In this document: in pieces, positions 57,141 through 64,000 of the stretch
How positions within the stretch are numbered: the first letter of the stretch is position 1
Layout: the number at the start of each line of letters is the position of its first letter
From: Reticulitermes speratus
Taxonomy: Eukaryota; Arthropoda; Insecta; Blattodea; Rhinotermitidae
NCBI GenBank assembly: GCA_021186555.1
Contig: JAJKFL010000003.1
Location: forward strand, 47,797,630 to 47,861,629
DNA length: 64,000 bases
Direction: 5' to 3'
Notes under the pieces: model-generated
What the model was told of the DNA's origin: nothing
Database searches by the model: none
Seen by the model: the letters and a program-made list of their open reading frames with translations, nothing else
Translations under genes and position numbers: made by a program

Positions 57141-60097
57141 TTTCAACACCTGGGTTATGTTATACTCATAAAGAGTAGAAGGGGGGCCCTACACAAGATG
57201 CTGGCTGCATTGCTGAAGAAAGAAGAAAAAATTATAGATAGAAAATTTGAACTGGATCCTATATAGCTTTTGTTCATTTGGAAGCACTGAGAACTGTGTG
57301 TAGCATTAAATACTCCAAATCTGTGTTAAGTTTAGTGTTACTTTAACGGTTAAGAGAATGAAGTCACTTCAATTCCCTTTACATAACTAATGCCTATTAA
57401 AAGAACGAAATCTCTCAGTATTATATCTATAACTAATTTTGGAGCAATGATACACAGAGTAGAAACAGCCTAGAAATGGATTGTAGCTGCCAGTATATTG
57501 GACATCTGTCAGCAGATGTGATAGTCAGGGGGTAATAATACAACTGAAGGTGATCAAGGGGATAATGATACCACATCAAACCCACACCTTACAAGTGTCC
57601 TAAAATATCCAGAGGTTAATATTTAAATAAAAACCATCATGATTTTAATATGTATGTCCATGTGGCAATATATATATTGTGCAATATTTTATAATTATCT
57701 TATTGTGCGGTAATTAGTGCACCTCAATCAAGAATGTTTCAACTGCACAACCACAGATGTACTTCAGTAACATGATACACTGTACATGAAACCATACCAT
57801 ACTACAATTGCCACAAGTGTTACAGTGGTGTGGCTGCCCCAGGCAGCAGAGTGCAAGGGTGGCAAAATTAACATGTTAAATCTAAAGATTTGATTTTCTG
57901 CACTCAACAAATTTTAAATTATTCATCCAGATAAAAGGAAATTCAATATATCCTCCAGATTTTTTAAATTCGTAATTTCTGTTAGGAATGGCCATTTGGA
58001 ATGTAAGCATTCCTGGGTGCCAGAAACCTACCTAGGCCACCGATTACAACTAAGTATTTCTACAGTTCCACACCACAACATTTGAGCTTGACACTTCTGT
58101 AGTTATACATATTTTCATATATGGTGCACACATTTCCATAATACTTACCTACTTGAGTGACATGATGTTACATGACATGATACTACAACTGCCACATAAG
58201 CATCACAGCTAGTAAAATCCAGCCTTTCTTCATTTCCACACTACAACACTCAAGCTTGGAACTTCGGTAATTATAGTTTATATAAGAAGAAAAATTGTTC
58301 AGTGATCAGTGGATATGTACAATATTAAGAAGTTGCAATAGAGTAGGTAAACTGTGTCCCGGGCCACTGTTACAATAAGAATTTTAAATTTTTACACAAA
58401 TCTACTGAATACCTGAACTCATTCATTGTCTAAAAATTTCCAACAATATGCACCATACATTTAATGATTTTTAAAAAGTTATTATAAAATCACACTCTAT
58501 ATTCCGACATGTTTCGGTGGCAGTCAGAACCATTGTCAGGTGATACTGCAAAATACCTGTTAAGCCAGAGGGACACGTATTAAAATCATGAAATTTGCGT
58601 TTTACTTTCTTCATATTATATAGTATCACATACAATCTGTTTGAGCCTCATGTGTAAACTTCTGTGTGTCCCTGATGATGGTTAAATGATTAATTGAAAC
58701 GTTCTGGAGTGTGAGTAAGCAGGTATTGCTACACATTTAATAAGTGTACTTTCATGGTGTTTGCTTACATGTAATTACCATATATGCGATTTTCATAATT
58801 CAATTGAAAATATCCATGGATTGTTTACTGGGCTGATATATGCATGTTACATGAGTCCAGTGGATTTCTCCTTTGATATGTGCAGCATTCCTTCAATGTG
58901 CCAGTTCACATGCACATTTCCTTTTGTATCTCATGCTACTACTTTCAGTAGTTCCCATTTATGTACATTCCTCTTGAGACGAGTAATTTTCAGTCTTTAA
59001 AACTGAGGGGCTTATTTTCAAAAAGCATACAAGTTCATTTCTGTCATTTATTGAGTTCTGATTACACAAGATCAAGGGGCAGACAGATGTACGAAGAAAA
59101 TTAGAAATTCTCTAAACTACAGTGCTGGGACTAACCAGTTTGACTAAAATAGTTTTGTTCAGTACTACAGGTCCATATCATTCATTTTTTCCCACAGATA
59201 ACTCAAATCTTGCCAAGAGTTGACATAAGCACTCTTGAAAATAAGTCCCTCCACTACTGTGTTCTGGGGTGACACCATTTAGTCTTGACAGAAATTTACT
59301 GTCAGGAAATGGATATCAAGGAAGTAGTTAATATACCGTTCTCATAATTCATGCAAACTTAGCCTGAAATCATCACAGCTTTTTATCATCTTTTCTGAAA
59401 TTAACAAAGGTATAAAGATGCACTTTCATGTAGTGTACATCTCTACCAAATGAGTTATTTTGTGTTTTACATTTACCAACTGGTGTGATATTTGTTTATT
59501 GCATCTATGAAACCACTGTTGCGAAGCTTATGATGAAAAATATATTGCACAGAATCGCAAATTGGAATGAAACCTGTTTCATATCACGGACCACTGTGTT
59601 GACTGAAGGCAATTTTCAGTAAAAGTCCTTAATATAAAATTTACCTGTAATGAACTTTAGCTGTGTCCATATCTGTTTAGTGTTTTGTATCAGTTAATGA
59701 CTAGTTTTTCCATAGAAAGCACATAAATTATTTTGATAGCATTAATTTGTTACCCAGTATGTTTTGATTCACCATGGTATCATCATCAGGTGTACATGCA
59801 AGGTGGCTTATCATCATTTTAGGATCAGTTATTTATGCTTTAGAGTAACTTTAATCTACAATGGAACATATACCCCTGAATAAGATTCCAAACTGAACTG
59901 AAACAAGTTAGGTAACAAATAAAAGTCATCAAAATAATTTGGGTGCTTCAGTTGGAGAAACTAGCCGTTACCTGTAATGTGTCCAGTAGTTTCACAGATG
60001 AAACATATGAACAGGAAAGATGGACATCAATTTCATCCCTTATATGTATTTACTTCACGTGTGTTGTATAAAGAACATGCCTCGGTAATGACCCAGG
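57141..60097. other. Right flank, no gene recognised
   Basis: AT-rich intergenic sequence upstream of NXF1. Apart from the inverted repeat at 58480-58730 and a hammerhead-like motif on minus at 59761-59795, I see no gene or RNA. Confidence 0.5.
58480..58730. repeat. Inverted repeat with two hammerhead-like motifs
   Basis: CACCTGACAATGG...CCACCGAAAC on minus (58505-58541) faces CCCTGATGATGG...AATTGAAACG on plus (58672-58704). Confidence 0.5.
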
Positions 60098-60400
60098 ACA
60101 GCACAGTCAGTATAGTGACTAGGCTACAGGCTGGACGACTGTGTATTCATGGTTCAGTTCCCATCAGGGACATTTGATTTTTCTTGTCTCCAAAACATCC
60201 AGACCACCTCTGGGGGCTACTGAGTCTCTTATCCAATGAGTAACAGGGCCTCTTTCCCCATGGAAAACTGGCTGGGAGGTGACACTGTCCAATCACCTCC
60301 ATCTAACAGCAAGGTCAGGAATGCATGGAGTCAAACTTTTGCTCTCCCATATACTTTTATGGCATGGAGCTTAAATAAGTACAGGGGCAACTTTATATCC
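60098..60400 (+). mobile_element. tRNA-derived SINE (second family), plus orientation
   Basis: The head carries CAGTCAGTATAGTGACTAGG (A-box region) and GGTTCAGTTCCC (B box). The body then runs as the reverse complement of the other copies. Confidence 0.7.
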
Positions 60401-62548
60401 TACACACACTGGTAATAAAGGCTTGATGACAAAGTAAACTGAATTAAACCAGAGGTTTCCCTACTGTGGTCCATGGAACAATCACCTGTACCATATTAAA
60501 ATATTAATTTTGATTTTTAATTGTAATTTCATTCTTTTAGGCACATTTTCACACAAAAAGTTACTTTAGCTCATCATATTTATCTTTCTGCCTGTCCACA
60601 AGTAGCAAGGTGTCTCCCACCACACAGATTTTTCACGAAATTTCACATTTGGGATTTTTACTGAAATTTAACACATTCTGACAAAAATAATGGACACTTT
60701 ACATAAAGACCTATGTAAGTTTACAATCTCCTGCCGTGATTGTTCTTCATAATTCAGACTGTCGTCTCTGTCAAGTATGTGCTGAGGCTGAAGAAAGAGT
60801 TGAACGTCAAGCACAATCAATTGTAAGCATTGAGTATCAACACTGATCACATGCAAATCTCCTCACTTACAACAGCTTGATGTTTGAGTGCAAATCGGTT
60901 GCTAAGATATGGCAGAATCTTATAATGTGTGTTAAAATAGTCGGTGTTTTTCCAGAAAATATTCATGAATTTAATATCTAGTGACAGTAACAAAGTGAAC
61001 GTGCCAGAAATATTATGCTCTCCAGACACTTCCTGATACGTTTTATCTGTTATAGCATCCCATTTTATCAAAATTTGAATTACTTATCATTTCTTAAATC
61101 TGTTTAGTTGGTAATGTTTAGCATCTATACATGTATACCACAGCACTGTGTTTGCTAAATAACAAGTACAGAGATCATTCCTTGGCCCAGAAATACCCTC
61201 AGCTATATCCAGGTGGTCTTGGAGAAAAATTAGTTTGGAAATCACTGCATTAAAGTTACTTATTCTTATTTACATTCACAGTCAGTTTTCAATTTACATG
61301 CTTTTAATTTGCATGGTAAAGCATGACATTTAGAAGTTTGTTCATTTACTACTGATATGAGTCCCTGTACTTCTCCGTTATAGTCCAGGTCTCTTCAACT
61401 ACTACAGAATGGTTCCAGAAGACATGCCTGCTCAGAAAGAAAATTTAAATTACAATACACAGATTTTCTGCACATGCAGTATGGAAACGAGTTGAAGTGG
61501 AAGTTGAATATGACAAACGCCACACTTTAGGATGTTATTACCAGTTACCTAGCGGGTTAAGAAGTTTTCGTATTTTATGGAACATGAAGGTTCATTACCA
61601 TGTTTACAACAGCCTGCCAGTGGACCTCATCCTAGGCCAGTGGAATTCAGTCCACACTCACAAACCTCAAATTGAATGCAGTAATTGAAAGTAAATTAAA
61701 GAACTTAATTTACAAACTTATTATTTAGTTACACTTGTATCAAAATTACATATCTGTGACACATGCCTGAAAAGTAGGCGCATTTTGTGGTGATGCTAAA
61801 GATGCACAGTTTTGCACACTATAAACAATAAATTGTATGCAACAGCTAATACTCTGTCTCTAACTAAAAACCCTGACTTGTCTCTGAAGTTATCACTTTC
61901 TGATATGTCTCAGCTACTCATTGTATAAAAATACTCACCTGTATGCACCATGTAAGTGAACCAAACTGTCCTTTATCTCATTTCTCACACTGCTTATAGT
62001 GAAGATCAGTAGATATGTTAAAAAATTGCTGCAGAGTGGTATCCTGTACTAATCAGTTATATTTACTCTGTCACAAATCTAGAGATGTAAAATGAAATAG
62101 TGATTTAACATCAAAACATTTTAAGCTAACTTTGCACTTTCCTTCTTTTTGATGTTATATCAGCAGAGGTGTGTATCTTATATTTATTTATTCATTTACT
62201 TCGCATCAGTGGTAAAATTGTAAATATTGAAAAGTTTCATATGTCTGTAATACACTGTAATAAAACTGACTTTTGAAGTACATGTTCAGCTTTAATAAAA
62301 ATTTAATACTTTTTTCAGTATCAGGCATAATATGAAAATAATATTCTTCAAGAAACTTCATACACTGGTGAAATGAAACAGGTATGCTGACCAGCAGCAG
62401 TACATGGCCCATGTATTCCTATCAAATCAGTAACAGTGACACATACATGTGGACATTTCCTCTCTTCCATGAGAGTAACCTTCAGTTAGAACAACAAATA
62501 TCTATCAAATATGGTATTTAAAAATATATCAGACTTGAATCATAAAAA
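60401..62548. other. Right flank, no gene recognised
   Basis: AT-rich sequence. The block at 61607-61675 is the dispersed repeat also seen at 13730 and 23478. No supported coding region. Confidence 0.5.
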
Positions 62549-62795
62549 AAGGTAAGGCTGTTCCTGTATACACCATGAAGGCACATAGGTGGGGTAGAAG
62601 TATAAATCCACTCATTCATAACCTTGGCAATAGCTGGAAGTGAGTGGTCAGCTTCATGCCGTGGTTGATTTACCCTTGGGGGGGAGAAACACCCGTACCC
62701 ACTGAATAGGCGGCTGAATAGGCCACAGAACTGCTAGGAATTGAACCTCTGACTGTCCAGCCTGTAGCCTAGTCTCTGTACCGACTATAAGCTCA
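62549..62795 (-). mobile_element. tRNA-derived SINE (second family)
   Basis: Reads GGTAAGGCTGTTCCTGTATA on plus, then a middle with AACCTTGGCAATAGCTGGAAG. The tRNA-like head at the right has a B box (GGTTCAATTCC on minus). Confidence 0.7.
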
Positions 62796-64000
62796 TAGCG
62801 TTAGGAAACAAACATGAGAAGTAACTGCAAGAAACTTTTGAATTTCAGCTCTACTGTGTTACATGACTGGTCTCCATACTCAGTTTCATATACTTGGCAA
62901 AATGATCAAAATAATATGTTATTTTTAAAATGCACTGTGTTATGCCTATTAATTTCTTGCCAAACCAAACATGCACATAAACATGGTACTTATATATTGA
63001 CAATAAACTATATAAAATTATATATAACATTAACAATTCTGAACAAATCCCACTATGATTTTTTAAGAAATGCTGGCACACACAGCAGTGTGCCAAGTTA
63101 ATGTGTGTGCAGGTTATAAGTTAAATGATAAAAGAAGTCAAACTGATAGTACAGCAGAACTAAAAATTTGAGTATCTGTTCCAAATAAAAATATAACAAC
63201 TATAAAATAGTAAAAATGGGACTCCCAACTCAATATTAACAATGAGGCATATAAGGAGAAAATATGCAAATTTTCTGCAATGGAAGCGCCTGAATTTCTT
63301 TGCTCTGCTTTCTGATTTTCAAGACTCTTCAAAACAATAAACATAATATAAGAAACATGCAATAATAAAAATGTACAAAAGAAGGAGATAAAAACAATGT
63401 AGAGCTATGTGAGATCAGAGGTGCTCACAGTGGTGGCTATAAAGGGTGCTGTCATCCAGGATACTAGGCTGCTTGGTCTGATAGAAATTCACGGACGTTT
63501 CGGGGGAAGCTACTTCCTTGAACTACAGGGTAGAAGATTATGATGTGCAGGAAAAACAGGGTTAGATACAGGGAAAGGAGGACACAGCTGTGTGGGAAAA
63601 CCAGTGGGACCAAGAGAGGTCAGGCCCAAAATAACTGTCACTCAAACTAGCTGTGTCCTCTCTCTCCATGTTCCTATAGCAGACGGTGGGTTAAAGAGGA
63701 GACAGGCCCAAAACAATTGTCACATGCACAGCTGTGTCCTCTCTCCCTGTCCTACAGGGGACAGTGGGACCACATGGGGAGAGGCACAAAATAACTGTCA
63801 CAGAGCTGTTTCCTCTCTGTCCATGTTCCTGTACCTTTCCCTGTTTTCCTGGCACCTATTTTACCCTGGAAATGGAGCCAGTAGTTTCCTCCAAAACACC
63901 AGTAAATTTCTGCCAAACCTCACGGCGTCACATCCTAGAAGCTATTACTTTCAATACAGAGTTAGAAGGAACTAAAGTAATAATTTAATTTACAAATGGT
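62796..64000. other. Right end of window
   Basis: No gene is recognised. From about 63440 it is repeat material: an inverted GAAACGTC-type segment (63462-63530), the 80-bp tandem repeat and the segment at 63876-63935. Confidence 0.5.
63603..63845. repeat. Short tandem repeat, about 80 bp x 3
   Basis: Three diverged units start near 63603, 63686 and 63764 (GTGGGACC or GTGGGTTA). Each contains AGGC(C/A)CAAAA(T/C)AA(C/T)TGTCAC and an AGCTGTGTCCTCTCT-like block. Confidence 0.7.

Noticed and set aside
63592-63975. A 127-codon ORF at the right end
   Set aside because: It is an open frame across an 80-bp tandem repeat; the repeated peptide pattern follows from the DNA repeat.

Overview
The window looks like a single contig from a large, repeat-rich insect genome. 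The evidence is GT-AG introns of up to 5.5 kb, an insect-type errantivirus-like LTR element with an env gene, CCTAA-like motifs, tRNA-derived SINEs and piggyBac-like and mariner-like debris. A polyneopteran such as a termite or cockroach would fit, but the species cannot be fixed from the sequence. I see no prokaryotic features.

Right part (29.6-56.6 kb, minus strand): one complete host gene, the mRNA export receptor NXF1, in 14 coding exons. It runs from the ATG at 56610 to the TGA at 29614 and would give about 637 residues (RRM-like, LRR, NTF2-like and TAP-C/UBA domains). Exon 2 carries a one-base frame inconsistency. The introns hold two families of TTAA-flanked MITEs, tRNA-derived SINEs, a mariner-like transposase fossil, a MADF-like ORF on the plus strand and fold-back repeats with a hammerhead-like motif.

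Left part (1.0-27.4 kb): an old tandem duplication, copy A about 1.05-18.13 kb and copy B about 19.68-27.36 kb, separated by a 15-unit array of a 64-bp satellite. Each copy holds one small gene on the minus strand. In copy B it is intact (21074 to 20895, 59 codons) and its product aligns without gaps to the vertebrate mitochondrial micropeptide mitoregulin. In copy A it is a pseudogene with a leader deletion and an internal TAG. The outer parts of A and B differ by roughly 10-20 percent, but a central tract of about 5 kb is nearly identical, which suggests gene conversion.

Copy A has gained several insertions whose empty sites are preserved in copy B: an 8677-bp errantivirus-like element (2105-10781, minus strand, matching 758-bp LTRs, 4-bp TATC duplication), a 139-bp fold-back element, a tRNA-Leu-derived SINE and a 736-bp Tigger-like element. 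Copy B has gained a 99-bp fold-back of the same family and a 233-bp insert. The LTR element has intact gag and env, but its pol has a one-base frame break in reverse transcriptase and lacks the integrase catalytic core, so this copy could not mobilise itself.

The right flank (57-64 kb) upstream of NXF1 shows only dispersed repeats and no recognisable gene.
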